Shown here: positions 18,698 to 27,227 of the stretch, piece by piece
Layout: every line of letters starts with the position of its first letter
Numbering within the stretch: the first letter of the stretch is position 1
Source: Hyphomicrobiales bacterium
GTDB lineage: Bacteria; Pseudomonadota; Alphaproteobacteria; Rhizobiales; Rhizobiaceae
NCBI GenBank assembly: GCA_900469345.1
Contig: UBWZ01000004.1
Span: 124,001 to 188,000, forward strand
Direction of reading: 5' to 3'
DNA length: 64,000 nt
Program-made: the position numbers and the translations under genes
The notes under the pieces: generated by a model
Told to the model about the DNA's origin: nothing
Seen by the model: the letters and a program-made list of their open reading frames with translations, nothing else
Database searches by the model: none

Positions 18698-19019
18698 GCT
18701 GATTTCCTCCTCCAATGCCCCAAGGTCACCCGACCTCCCTGAAGCCAACCTCCCGAAGCTGGACCCCGGCGCTCCCGACGCAGGGTTGCTGCAGAATGAA
18801 AAAACTGCAGCACGGGCTATGCAGATAATTTATTCCATTTTTTCCCGAGCTCGTCAACGAGAACCACATCACAAAAAGCGGTGTCGTGCGAAATGTCTGC
18901 GTTTCCGGCGTTTTTGCGCATTTCATCACCAGTCCGCAGACGGAATTTTCATTCCAAAACGCGAAAGGACGCCGTCCGCGGGTTCGGCGGAGGCGTCCGA
19001 TGCAGGGATGAAGGCAGGC
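18698..19019. other. 322-bp spacer with the ABC operon promoter region
   Basis: No gene found. The stretch 18790-18850 is A+T-rich and likely holds the promoter of the importer operon. On the minus strand it contains GGAATAAATTATCT (18823-18836), two mismatches from the GGAA-N6-TTCC IolR box. A GATA-rich core in the same place also loosely resembles the motif near the LacI-type gene at 19949. The part from 18880 to 19019 shows nothing recognisable. Confidence 0.4.
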
Positions 19020-19829
19020 TCAGATCGACCGGTCGATGTAGGCCATGCTGGCGCCGACCGCAGCCTGCGGATCCGGATACGCATGCACAGAGGGGGCAAA
19101 GGGCTCAAAGGAGAAGTACCCGTCAAATCCCGCCGACAACAACGCCCTGACCTGTCCGACGTTGTCGATCCGGTCGTCGCCGTCGACCAGCACCCGGTGG
19201 GGATCGCGCATGTCCGCGATCCCCACCGCAGGATCGCTGACCCCGGAAATATGAACGAGCCCGGTCAGCTCCGGAAAGATCTCCGGTTCCCCGGCCAGAT
19301 GATGATGGAACGTGTCGTGCACGAGCCGGAACACCCCGCCGCCCGCTTGCGCGATCGCCTCGGCCGCTTCCCGCTTGGACCGCAGGGAGCAGATGTCGAA
19401 ACCGAGCGGCTCGACGAAGCCGAGGATGCCGGCCTCTTCCAGCATTGGCCGCAATTGCGTCAGCGCCCGGAGCAGGTTTGCCTGCCTTGCGCCATCCTCC
19501 TGCCCGCTGCCGTCGTTGACGGGCACCAGCACCAGTGCCTGCGCGCCGCTATCTCGGGCGTAATCGATCAGCACCTTCGCCTCTTCCGCCCGCTCGGCGT
19601 TCCAGTCGTTGAAGCGCTGCAGCGCATTGATGGAGATGATCTCGAGCCCCTCGGCCTGCGCGAGGCGGCGGACGGTCTCGGGCGGCGTGCCGTCGAGAAT
19701 GGCGTTGCCCGCAAGATCGTTGCGGATTTCGACGGCACTGATCCCGAGCATCGACGCCAGCCGGAAAAAATCGCCGGCCGGCAAGGTGGGGGCAGTCATG
19801 TGATTGAGCGCATAGCGCAGCTTGTGCAT
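19020..19829 (-). CDS. IolI-like sugar/inosose isomerase (xylose-isomerase-type TIM barrel)
   Basis: A 269-residue AP-endonuclease-2/xylose-isomerase-like TIM barrel. Metal-site motifs include SAVEIRNDL, LVPVNDGSG, GFVEPLGFD, RLVHDTFHHHLAG and GLVHISGV. It resembles 2-keto-myo-inositol isomerase (IolI), which interconverts inososes. The start at 19829 follows gggaggaact; a longer frame to 19871 lacks a ribosome site. It lies between the importer and the LacI-type regulator, both on the same strand, and probably joins a rhizopine/inositol product to the iol pathway. The exact substrate is uncertain. Confidence 0.75.
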   Translation of the reverse strand: MHKLRYALNHMTAPTLPAGDFFRLASMLGISAVEIRNDLAGNAILDGTPPETVRRLAQAEGLEIISINALQRFNDWNAERAEEAKVLIDYARDSGAQALVLVPVNDGSGQEDGARQANLLRALTQLRPMLEEAGILGFVEPLGFDICSLRSKREAAEAIAQAGGGVFRLVHDTFHHHLAGEPEIFPELTGLVHISGVSDPAVGIADMRDPHRVLVDGDDRIDNVGQVRALLSAGFDGYFSFEPFAPSVHAYPDPQAAVGASMAYIDRSI

Positions 19830-19936
19830 CAGTTCCTCCCGAGAATGACGGAAAGACTTAAGCTGCCGCACGGCGCTCCGTCAAAGTCTCAGATGGCCGA
19901 TTTCGCCATCATGCCTGCGAGATTGCTGTGGGCGAT

Positions 19937-19950
19937 GATGGAAAACTATC
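19937..19950. promoter_or_regulatory. candidate LacI-type operator upstream of the IolI-like gene
   Basis: GATGGAAAACTATC has GAT/ATC ends around an A-rich core and resembles the element GATAGAAAATATC in the divergent lacI-mocD spacer (21032-21044). It overlaps the last codon and stop of the lacI-type gene and is 108 bp upstream of the IolI-like start. Spacing differs by 1 bp from the other copy, so this is tentative. Confidence 0.3.
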
Positions 19951-21004
19951 AGATGTTCTCGGAAATGAGGAGGTCGAAAGGCAGGAAGCTCTGGCCCGGC
20001 GCCTCCGGCTGCCCCTCCTGCAGCGCACCGACCATCAGATGGACCGTCTGTTCTGCAAGCGCCCGCACCGGCGTCGCGATCGCGGCCGTCACCACCTCGT
20101 CCACCAGCGCCTGCCGGCTGTCGGGCGTCAGCTCATTGACCACCACGGCGATCTCCCGTGTACGGTCGGCTTCGCGAAGGGCGGCAATCGCGCCCTCCAT
20201 GCCGCCGCCGCAGGGATAGATGCCGACGAGATCCGTGTGCTGCTCCATCAGCGCCAGCGTCGCCTCGTGGGTGATCTCGGGTGTATCGAGGTTGATCATC
20301 GCCTCCAGAACTTCGAACTGCGGCGCGTTCTCGCGGAAATAGGAGCGAAACCCGATTTCGCGGACCTCGTGCCCCTGGAAGCGGTGACTGCCGACAAAGC
20401 AGGCGACCTTGCCCGGCCGAGGCGCGGCCCGGGCGATCAGCCATGCTGCGGTCCGCCCCACCTTGCGGTTGTTGAGACCGACATAGCCGGTGCGCACGCC
20501 CGCCGCGAAGTCCGACAGCAGCGAGAAAACGGCAATGCCGCGCTGCCTCAGCTCCTCGACCGCCGCCGTGACGCCGGGGTAGTCGGGCGCCACCAGCGCG
20601 ATCGCCTGGCTGCGGGCTGCAAGCACCTTGAGCTTCTCGGCGACGGCAGCCGGGGTCGAGGCCGGCAGGAAATCGATCGTGCAGGTGACCCGCGCACCCT
20701 GAACTGCTTCGCAGGCCTCCCGCAGGGCCGCGGCCATGGCCTGGTAGAAGGCCTGCTCCGGCTTGAGCAGGAGGAAACCGAGCCGGTGATGCGGCAGGTC
20801 TTCGAAGACACGCTGACGAATGAGTCCCGTCGCGTGGTAGCCCATCTGCCTTGCCGCCTCGTAGACCCGCCTTGCCGTCTCCTCCCGCACCGGAAGCCTG
20901 CCGTTCAGCACCCGGTCGACCGTGGCCACGCTGACCCCGGAGGCCTCGGCCAGCGCCCTGATCGTCACCCGCGGACGAGCCGGTATCTTGATAGTTTCTT
21001 TCAT
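19949..21004 (-). CDS. LacI-family transcriptional regulator of the moc-like genes
   Basis: A 351-residue LacI/GalR regulator. The N-terminal helix-turn-helix and hinge (VTIRALAEASGVSVATVDRVLNG, EETARRVYEAARQMGY) are followed by a periplasmic-binding-type effector domain (LGFLLLKPEQAFYQAM, VGLNNRKVGRTAAWL, LVGIYPCGGGMEGAI). Its position is divergent from mocDEF and upstream of the IolI-like and importer genes, so it probably senses the imported compound or a derivative. The start at 21004 fits the family N-terminus; an alternative ATG at 21046 adds 14 residues. Known moc loci use a GntR-type MocR, so a LacI regulator here is a difference. Confidence 0.88.
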   Translation of the reverse strand: MKETIKIPARPRVTIRALAEASGVSVATVDRVLNGRLPVREETARRVYEAARQMGYHATGLIRQRVFEDLPHHRLGFLLLKPEQAFYQAMAAALREACEAVQGARVTCTIDFLPASTPAAVAEKLKVLAARSQAIALVAPDYPGVTAAVEELRQRGIAVFSLLSDFAAGVRTGYVGLNNRKVGRTAAWLIARAAPRPGKVACFVGSHRFQGHEVREIGFRSYFRENAPQFEVLEAMINLDTPEITHEATLALMEQHTDLVGIYPCGGGMEGAIAALREADRTREIAVVVNELTPDSRQALVDEVVTAAIATPVRALAEQTVHLMVGALQEGQPEAPGQSFLPFDLLISENI

Positions 21005-21031
21005 GCATGCACCGATCCGGTGATAGGAAAA

Positions 21032-21044
21032 GATAGAAAATATC
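21032..21044. promoter_or_regulatory. candidate LacI-type operator in the lacI-mocD spacer
   Basis: GATAGAAAATATC, with inverted GATA/TATC arms and a 5-bp A-rich centre, in the 135-bp divergent spacer between the LacI-type gene and mocD. A similar element lies at 19937-19950. Assignment to this regulator is inference from position. Confidence 0.4.
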
Positions 21045-21139
21045 ATAGCCGCATTGTCGCGAAACGAAAGGCTTCATATCCTTTTGGCCAGGGAGCAGTC
21101 GAACGCCGTCGATGGCGTCGGGAGCACGGAGGAAACGCG

Positions 21140-22225
21140 ATGCAGAAAGCCAGGCGCGACTACAGCCTGACCGGGCGGGATACGCAGCGGGCCGTCGAGA
21201 TCGGCCTTGCCTCGGCCGAATGGTATCACTCGGACATTCCCCGAAAGCAGATGAAGGACCTGATGCAGCGGTCCGATGGCCCGGCCATCCGCGACACGCT
21301 GATCTGGCTGGGCGCCATGCTCGTGTTTGCCGCTGGCGGTATTGCCCTCTGGGGCAGTTGGTGGGCGCTGCCCTTCTTCCTTGCCTATGGCGTGCTCTAC
21401 GGCTCCGCCTCCGACAGCCGCTGGCACGAATGCGGCCACGGCACGGCCTTCAAAACCCAGTGGATGAACAAGGTCGTCTACCAGATCGCCTCCTTCATGA
21501 TCATGCGCAACCCGGTCACCTGGCGCTGGAGCCATGCACGGCATCACACGGACACGGTGATCGTCGGCCGCGATCCGGAGATCGCCGTCATGCGGCCGCC
21601 GGATCTTTTCCGCCTGCTTCTCAACGTCTTTGGCCTGCTGGACGCCTGGCACGCCATGGGCGACATGGTCCGCAACGCCTTCGGCCATCTGAGCGCTGCG
21701 GAAAAATCCTTCATTCCGCCGATGGAGCAGGCAAAGGTCATCACCGTCGCCCGGATCTGGCTTCTTATCTATGCCGCGACGCTTGGCACGGCGCTTGTCA
21801 TGCACTCCATCCTGCCGCTGATGCTCGTCGGGCTGCCGCGGCTCTACGGCGCCTGGCATCACGTGCTGACGGGCCTCCTGCAGCATGGCGGACTCGCCGA
21901 CAACGTTACCGACCACCGCCTGAACAGCCGCACCGTCTACATGAACCCGGTCAGCCGCTTCATCTACTGGAACATGAACTACCATGTGGAGCACCACATG
22001 TTTCCGATGGTGCCCTATCATGCGCTGCCGCGGCTGCACGCCATGATCAGCCACGACCTGCCGGCGCCGAACCGGTCGATCTGGCAAGGCTATGGGGAAA
22101 TGATCCCCGCCTTCCTGCGCCAGCTGCGCAACGAGGACTATTTCCTCCGGCGCGAGCTCCCGCCAACCGCCCGCCCCTATCGCGACGAGTTCCACGCCGT
22201 GGAACTGACGCCGGCGGCAGAATGA
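21140..22225 (+). CDS. mocD: MocD-like di-iron membrane oxygenase (rhizopine O-demethylase component)
   Basis: A 361-residue integral membrane protein of the fatty-acid-desaturase/alkane-hydroxylase superfamily. It has the His boxes that bind a di-iron centre: HECGH near residue 98, HARHH near 132, and HVEHH near 284, with four to five hydrophobic segments between. Generic annotation would call it a desaturase. A Rieske ferredoxin and a ferredoxin reductase follow it directly, which is the mocDEF order of rhizopine (3-O-methyl-scyllo-inosamine) catabolism. There MocDEF is thought to remove the O-methyl group oxidatively. ATG at 21140 follows ggagg. Substrate assignment rests on context. Confidence 0.78.
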   Translation: MQKARRDYSLTGRDTQRAVEIGLASAEWYHSDIPRKQMKDLMQRSDGPAIRDTLIWLGAMLVFAAGGIALWGSWWALPFFLAYGVLYGSASDSRWHECGHGTAFKTQWMNKVVYQIASFMIMRNPVTWRWSHARHHTDTVIVGRDPEIAVMRPPDLFRLLLNVFGLLDAWHAMGDMVRNAFGHLSAAEKSFIPPMEQAKVITVARIWLLIYAATLGTALVMHSILPLMLVGLPRLYGAWHHVLTGLLQHGGLADNVTDHRLNSRTVYMNPVSRFIYWNMNYHVEHHMFPMVPYHALPRLHAMISHDLPAPNRSIWQGYGEMIPAFLRQLRNEDYFLRRELPPTARPYRDEFHAVELTPAAE

Positions 22226-22241
22226 AACGGAGGAGATGGTC

Positions 22242-22565
22242 ATGACCAGTCAGTGGATCGAGGCCTGCGCCGCAGACGAGATCGACGAGGAAGACGTCCT
22301 TCGTTTCGATCATCAGGGACGAACCTTTGCGATCTATCGCAGTCCGGACGACCGGTTCTACGCGACCGACGGCCTGTGCACCCATGAGCAGATTCACCTC
22401 GCCGACGGCCTGGTGATGGGCGACATCATCGAATGTCCCAAGCACAACGGCCGTTTCGACTACAGGACCGGCCAGGCGAAGGGGGCGCCGGTCTGCGTCA
22501 ACCTGAAGACCTATCCCGTCAAGGTCGAGGCCGGTCGGGTCCTGATCGGGCTCGACGGGCCATGA
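22242..22565 (+). CDS. mocE: MocE-like Rieske [2Fe-2S] ferredoxin
   Basis: A 107-residue soluble Rieske ferredoxin. Cluster ligands are CTHEQIHLADG (C-x-H) and ECPKHNGRFDYRTG (C-xx-H), spaced as in bacterial Rieske ferredoxins. It should carry electrons from the adjacent reductase to the MocD-like oxygenase. The ATG at 22242 follows ggaggag; an in-frame ATG two codons upstream is less well spaced. It is 16 bp after mocD and overlaps the reductase gene by ATGA, so the three are one transcription unit. Confidence 0.85.
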   Translation: MTSQWIEACAADEIDEEDVLRFDHQGRTFAIYRSPDDRFYATDGLCTHEQIHLADGLVMGDIIECPKHNGRFDYRTGQAKGAPVCVNLKTYPVKVEAGRVLIGLDGP

Positions 22566-23788
22566 CGGGCGAGATCGTCATCGTTGGTGCGGGTCTGTGC
22601 GGGGCCCGGGCGGCCTTTGCGCTACGCGAGCGGGGGTTTTCCGGACACGTCACCCTGGTCGGCGAGGAAGTGCACCTGCCCTATGAGCGCCCTCCGCTGT
22701 CAAAACCATCCACCGCGGGGCCACCGGTTCCGCAGCTGGTCGCCGCCCGCCAGGCCTATGACGACGCCGGGATCGAGCTGCTGACGGGCCATTGCGTCAC
22801 CAGGATCGACCGGGCGGCAAAGCGGCTCGTCCTTTCGGATGCCGGCAGCCTCGGTTACGACCGGCTGCTGCTCGCCACCGGAGCACGCCCGCGCCGGCTG
22901 CCCAACCTTACCGCAAGCCGCCTGCTCCTGACGCTTCGCACCCATGGCGACGCTGAACGGATTGCCGCGCGCCTGGTGCCGGGCAGACGTCTCGTGGTGA
23001 TCGGGGGCGGGTTCATAGGCCTCGAACTTTCCGCCATGGCCCGACAGGCGGGCGCCGAGGTCACCGTGGTGGAGGGCCAGGCAAGGCTGCTCGCCCGCGC
23101 CGTGCCCGCCGAGATCGCCGCCCTCGTCGAGGCGCGCCACCGGCAGGCCGGAACACGGATCCTCCTCGACGCCGGAGTAGCGGCCATCGACGAGACCGAA
23201 GACGAAATCACCGTGAGCCTCGTCGACGGCACGCACGTCACCGGCGACGTTGCAGTGCTCGGCATAGGCGCCGTTCCCAACACGGAACTGGCGGAAGCCG
23301 CGGGCCTGTGGCTCGAAAACGGCATTGCTGTCGACGAATACCTGACAAGTTCCGACCCGGACATCTTTGCCGCCGGGGACTGCTGTTCTTTTCCGCTGGC
23401 GCTCTACGGCAACAAGCGGATCCGGCTGGAAAGCTGGCGCAGCGCGCAGGATCAGGGAAGTCTGGTGGCGGCCAACCTCCTCGGCGCCCGGAGCCCCGTC
23501 GGCCACGTGCCCTGGTTCTGGTCGGATCAGTTCGATCTGACGCTGCAGATCGCCGGCCTTGCCGATACGGCGACGCGGGCCGTCCGGCGCGAACTGGGCG
23601 ACAACGCCGTCATCCTGTTTCACCTGGAGGAAAGCGGCCGGCTTGTCGCGGCAAGTGCGATCGGGCCGGGCAATACAGTCGCCCGCGACGTCAGGCTCGC
23701 CGAAATGCTCATCGCCGCCCGGGCCTACCCCGATCCCCTGGCGCTTGCATCGCCTGACATCCGCCTGAAGTCGCTGCTTGCCGCCTGA
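22562..23788 (+). CDS. mocF: MocF-like NAD(P)H:ferredoxin reductase (FAD)
   Basis: A 408-residue FAD-dependent reductase of the oxygenase-coupled ferredoxin/putidaredoxin reductase type. Motifs are FAD Rossmann IVIVGAGLCGARAAFAL, LPYERPPLSKP, the NAD Rossmann LVVIGGGFIGLELSAMA, the second FAD motif DIFAAGDCCSFP and a C-terminal reductase domain (LESWRSAQDQGSLVAANL). It would reduce the MocE-like ferredoxin using NAD(P)H. It begins inside the stop codon of mocE, which supports coupled translation. Confidence 0.87.
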   Translation: MTGEIVIVGAGLCGARAAFALRERGFSGHVTLVGEEVHLPYERPPLSKPSTAGPPVPQLVAARQAYDDAGIELLTGHCVTRIDRAAKRLVLSDAGSLGYDRLLLATGARPRRLPNLTASRLLLTLRTHGDAERIAARLVPGRRLVVIGGGFIGLELSAMARQAGAEVTVVEGQARLLARAVPAEIAALVEARHRQAGTRILLDAGVAAIDETEDEITVSLVDGTHVTGDVAVLGIGAVPNTELAEAAGLWLENGIAVDEYLTSSDPDIFAAGDCCSFPLALYGNKRIRLESWRSAQDQGSLVAANLLGARSPVGHVPWFWSDQFDLTLQIAGLADTATRAVRRELGDNAVILFHLEESGRLVAASAIGPGNTVARDVRLAEMLIAARAYPDPLALASPDIRLKSLLAA

Positions 23789-23823
23789 CCGGTCGAGGCA
23801 AGCCGCCAACCATCGAGGGTCCC

Positions 23824-24618
23824 ATGCGCCACCGACGTCCTACCGTCGCCGATCTTCTTTCGATCAAGGGTTCGCGGCAGCTGACCATGCTGAGGGTAAC
23901 CACGCTGGAGGAAGCGGATGCCGCGCAGCAGGCCGGCATCGACCTTCTCTCGGTTCCGCCATCGCTGCTTGGGCCGGCCTTCCGGGAGGCCGCCCCCGGC
24001 TGCTTTGCCATTCCCGGCCTCGAATATGGCGATTACGTCAGCGCCGAGGACTACATTCGCGCCGCCTTTCAGGCGCTGAAGGCGGGCGGCGATGCCGTCT
24101 ATTGCGCCGCAAGCCTTTCCACCATCCGTCGGATGCGCGACGAGGGCATTCCCGTCTGTGGCCATGTCGGCCTCATCCCCTCCAAGGCCACCTGGACCGG
24201 CGGCTTCAAGGCGGTCGGCAAGACGGCAGAAAGCGCGATCGGGATCTGGCGACAGGTGAAGGCGCTGGAGGAAGCAGGGGCCTTCGCGGCCGAGATCGAA
24301 GTCGTGCCGGAAGCGGTGGCCAGCGACATCAGCAGGCGCACCTCGATGCTGATGGTATCCATGGGCGCTGGTGCCGGCTGCGACGCGCAGTATCTCTTTG
24401 CCGAGGACGTGCTCGGCGCAAACCGCCGGCACTATCCGCGCCATGCCAAGGTCTACCGCAACTTCGCCGCCGAGTTCGATCGTTTGCAGGCCGAGCGGGT
24501 CAAGGCATTTGCCGAATACGCGCAGGATGTGAAAAGCGGCGCCTATCCTGCCCGCGCCCATCTGGTCGGCATCGAGCCGCAGGAATACGAAGCCTTCCGG
24601 CGCGCCATGGAAGGCTAG
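23824..24618 (+). CDS. divergent PanB-like (ketopantoate hydroxymethyltransferase superfamily) protein
   Basis: A 264-residue TIM barrel clearly related to PanB (PVCGHVGLIPSKATWTGGFKAVG, QVKALEEAGAFAAEIEVVPE). Compared with E. coli PanB, the catalytic Glu181 is kept (AEIEVVP). The GDS Asp45 position reads PPS, the ADLPF Asp84 region reads PGLEYGD and KIEGG reads YCAAS, so magnesium and substrate ligands are missing. It is therefore unlikely to make pantothenate. It is 35 bp after mocF, whose reaction should release formaldehyde, so a one-carbon or aldehyde-handling role is possible but speculative. Confidence 0.7.
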   Translation: MRHRRPTVADLLSIKGSRQLTMLRVTTLEEADAAQQAGIDLLSVPPSLLGPAFREAAPGCFAIPGLEYGDYVSAEDYIRAAFQALKAGGDAVYCAASLSTIRRMRDEGIPVCGHVGLIPSKATWTGGFKAVGKTAESAIGIWRQVKALEEAGAFAAEIEVVPEAVASDISRRTSMLMVSMGAGAGCDAQYLFAEDVLGANRRHYPRHAKVYRNFAAEFDRLQAERVKAFAEYAQDVKSGAYPARAHLVGIEPQEYEAFRRAMEG

Positions 24619-24629
24619 GCGCAGAGCGG

Positions 24630-25025
24630 TCAGTGCAGCTGGTCCGGCTCTTGCTTCCACAGCGCCTGGGCGATCCGGCCAAGTTCGGTCGGTTTCTCGC
24701 AAAGGGAGAAACCCTTGAACCGACCGGGAAGGATGCTAGCGTCGTGGTTGGTGGCAAAGACGAATGGCACCCCCATCTCGTCCAGCCGCTCGGCGACCGG
24801 GAAAACAAATTCATCGCCCAGATGGATATCGAGAATGGCGGCATCGATGTCGCTGGTTTCGAACAGCTCGAATGCCTCCTCGACGCTCGCAGCCGGTCCG
24901 ACCACCGTGGCGCCGAGGGCAACCAGCCGCCGCCGCACTTCGTCCGCGAGAAAATACTCGTCCTCCACCACGAGGATCCGTTTGCCGGCATAGAGCCTGA
25001 GAAGCGTCGGGTCGTTGGTCACCAT
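24630..25025 (-). CDS. single-domain response regulator (CheY-like receiver)
   Basis: A 131-residue stand-alone receiver domain: acidic triad start ILVVEDEYFLADEV, phospho-acceptor Asp in AAILDIHLGDE, and conserved Lys in SLCEKP. The switch Thr position reads FATNHD. There is no output domain, as in many short alphaproteobacterial receivers of stress phosphorelays. No kinase gene is adjacent; the gene is convergent with the PanB-like gene. ATG at 25025 follows gggagg. The 290 bp upstream of it (25026-25316) holds no recognisable gene. Confidence 0.85.
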   Translation of the reverse strand: MVTNDPTLLRLYAGKRILVVEDEYFLADEVRRRLVALGATVVGPAASVEEAFELFETSDIDAAILDIHLGDEFVFPVAERLDEMGVPFVFATNHDASILPGRFKGFSLCEKPTELGRIAQALWKQEPDQLH

Positions 25026-25316
25026 GTCCTCCCAAGCTTGCCGACGATCGGATCCCGGGGAGAAGGCCTGGACATGACAGGTCTGCAGCCGGGCGATAGT
25101 GGCGGAAGCGGCGCCGTCGCCGAGGACAGATGACCTCGCTGGAGAGCCCGTCCATCGCTTCCCTCGCCAGACCTAACACGCGTAACACCAGTTGGTTGCC
25201 GATGCCGATCGGTTGGCACGGCAGCGAAAGACGTCGCTTGCTATCGGGACAATCGGCAAGGCGGGCAAACCGAGAGCGGCGGGCACCTGAACTCCGATGC
25301 CCGCCCGCCAGGCCTT

Positions 25317-26753
25317 CTAGAGGAGCATTTCCTTGGCGTCGGTCGCAGTCAGTGCAGCCTGGGCCGGGCTGTCCGCAAGCGCGTAGGCCCGGATATAGTC
25401 GATATGCATCTCCGAGCCGCTGGACAGACCGTTGGTCGGCGTTCCGGCCGTCCCGCCGACGGCAAGGTTCACCAGCATGTACATCGGGTCGTGCATGTCG
25501 TCGGGCGTATCGGCCTGCGCGACGGCGACGTCGTCGAAATACCAGGTGACATGATCCTCGTCCCAGAGGACACCATAGGTATGGAAACCGTCGGTGCTGG
25601 CGACCTTGACCGGCACCGATGTCATCGTATGCGCGCCGCTGTCGGCACTGTGAACGGTAACGTTGACCGTCTTGCTGTCCTGGCCGCGCATTTCCACGAC
25701 GTCGAGTTCAGGCGGCCACGAGCCGTCTTCCGGCAGAAGCCAGAAGGCCGGCCAGACGCCCTGATCGCTTGGCATGTCGGCGCGGATTTCAAAATAGCCA
25801 TAGGTCTGCGAAAACGAGGAATGCGTGGTCAGCAGACCGGACGTGTAGTCATAGCCGTTGATCTGCGCCTGGATCGCGGCCGAAGCGGGCTCGGCGGTGA
25901 TCGTCAGGACGCCCTTGTCGATCGAAAAGGGATTGGCCGAGGCGGTCGGCGCATAGGAGGGGTTGATATACCACTGCAGCTCGCCATTGCCGGGGAGCGT
26001 GCTGCCGACGTCCGGCGCCCATGAGAATTTCGCGTCCCAGGTGCCCTGGCTGCCGTTCCGCAGCGACAGGCTGTTGAACTCGTCGTCGAAGGAGAGCGTC
26101 AGGTGCGTGCGGTCGAGTGACAGCTGGAACTGCGACGCCTGCAGATCGGTGGCGTGCTTGTTGGCAAACACCAGGCTTTCGCCGCCGCCCAGATCGAGCT
26201 TCAGGTTGGCCCCCACCTGGGTGCTGTGCGACAGGATCTGGTCGAAGGAGGTGATCCCGTAGTCGTTCAGCCGGATCTTGTCGTCGGCGCTGAAATCCGT
26301 GATCAGGTCGCTGCCATTGCCGCGCTTGAAGACGAACGTGTCGGCTCCGCCGCCGCCGGTCAGTACGTCGTTGCCCGCGCCGCCGTCGATCGTCTGGCTG
26401 CCGGAGCCACCCGAGATGATGTTGTTTTGCGTGTTGCCGAAGGCATAACTGCCGTTGCCCGTCACCGTCAGGTTCTCGAAGTTGGCCGGCAGGGTGTAGC
26501 TCATCCACGTATTGATCGTGTCGATCCCGGCGCCGGCGGTTTCGGCGGCCCGGTTGATGCTCGAATAGAGATAATAGATGTCGTCGCCGCTGCCGCCCTG
26601 CATGGTGACGTTGACGGAACTATCGCCCCAGATGGAGTCGTTGCCGGACGTTCCGTTGAGGACAGCCCCTGCGCCGGTCGCGGAGAACCATGCGGTCGAG
26701 GCGCCGCTCTCGTATAAAGCCTGACCCAATGCATTCAATATGAACTTTGCCAT
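25317..26753 (-). CDS. secreted GH16 endoglucanase with RTX repeats (ExsH-like)
   Basis: A 478-residue two-part protein. Residues about 30-170 carry hemolysin-type calcium-binding repeats (NGTSGNDSIWGD, GGSGDDIYYL, GGAGNDVLTGGGGADTFVF). Residues about 215-460 are a family 16 glycoside hydrolase with the catalytic motif ELDVVEMRG (Glu nucleophile, Asp, Glu acid/base) and YGYFEIRADMP, WPAFWLLPEDG. There is no Sec signal, so type I (PrsDE-like) secretion is expected, as for the succinoglycan depolymerase ExsH. The substrate is probably an acidic exopolysaccharide. ATG at 26753 follows ggag. The exporter is not in the window. Confidence 0.88.
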   Translation of the reverse strand: MAKFILNALGQALYESGASTAWFSATGAGAVLNGTSGNDSIWGDSSVNVTMQGGSGDDIYYLYSSINRAAETAGAGIDTINTWMSYTLPANFENLTVTGNGSYAFGNTQNNIISGGSGSQTIDGGAGNDVLTGGGGADTFVFKRGNGSDLITDFSADDKIRLNDYGITSFDQILSHSTQVGANLKLDLGGGESLVFANKHATDLQASQFQLSLDRTHLTLSFDDEFNSLSLRNGSQGTWDAKFSWAPDVGSTLPGNGELQWYINPSYAPTASANPFSIDKGVLTITAEPASAAIQAQINGYDYTSGLLTTHSSFSQTYGYFEIRADMPSDQGVWPAFWLLPEDGSWPPELDVVEMRGQDSKTVNVTVHSADSGAHTMTSVPVKVASTDGFHTYGVLWDEDHVTWYFDDVAVAQADTPDDMHDPMYMLVNLAVGGTAGTPTNGLSSGSEMHIDYIRAYALADSPAQAALTATDAKEMLL

Positions 26754-27227
26754 CGCTAAACTCCGTTTTTAAAAACCGCGCCGCGTGTCCGCTCCGCCTG
26801 CCTCAGCCGGACCGGCTGGGAGGGGCGCCGACAGGCTGAAATGCCTGTCCTTCACGCATCCGCAAATTTAAGAGTAACTTAAAATACGAGGAAACAAAGC
26901 AGCTTGCGGCGGCCGCGCAGCGATGCAAGGAACGTCCTGCTAAACCGGCAAACCGCAAGTTAACGGCAGCTATAGTTCACCGTGGAGACTGTTCGCTTAT
27001 GGCAGCGGTCAGCGCAGGGAATGCCGGAAACCGCGTGAGGAAAGCGCTCGACCGGCACCCCCGGGCAGCGGCTCGCCCATAAAGACAAGAGATGGCGGCG
27101 TGGCAGCGAAGAGCCTCCGTCGAGATCGGTGGCAGGCGGATTGGGAGGTCAGGCATTGTACGAGGATGGCTGCCCCTTGCTGAGACGCCCGGCGATTACA
27201 TATTTATCCGGAATAGAGGAGTTTCCG
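26754..27227. other. 474-bp intergenic region with an inverted repeat
   Basis: No gene seen. It separates two divergent genes, the glucanase and the DUF2147-like gene. It is A+T-rich near 26860-26900 and contains the inverted repeat TTTAAG-AGTAA-CTTAAA at 26867-26883, which could be an operator for the glucanase gene. Short open frames here look random. Confidence 0.5.

Noticed and set aside
19928-21139. Plus-strand extension that would fuse 400 residues to MocD
   Set aside because: It is antisense to the LacI-type gene and rich in Arg and His; MocD has its own ribosome site at 21129-21136.
21140-22225. Annotating the His-box membrane protein as a membrane-lipid desaturase
   Set aside because: Its own Rieske ferredoxin and reductase genes follow directly, as in mocDEF, and the surroundings are inositol genes.
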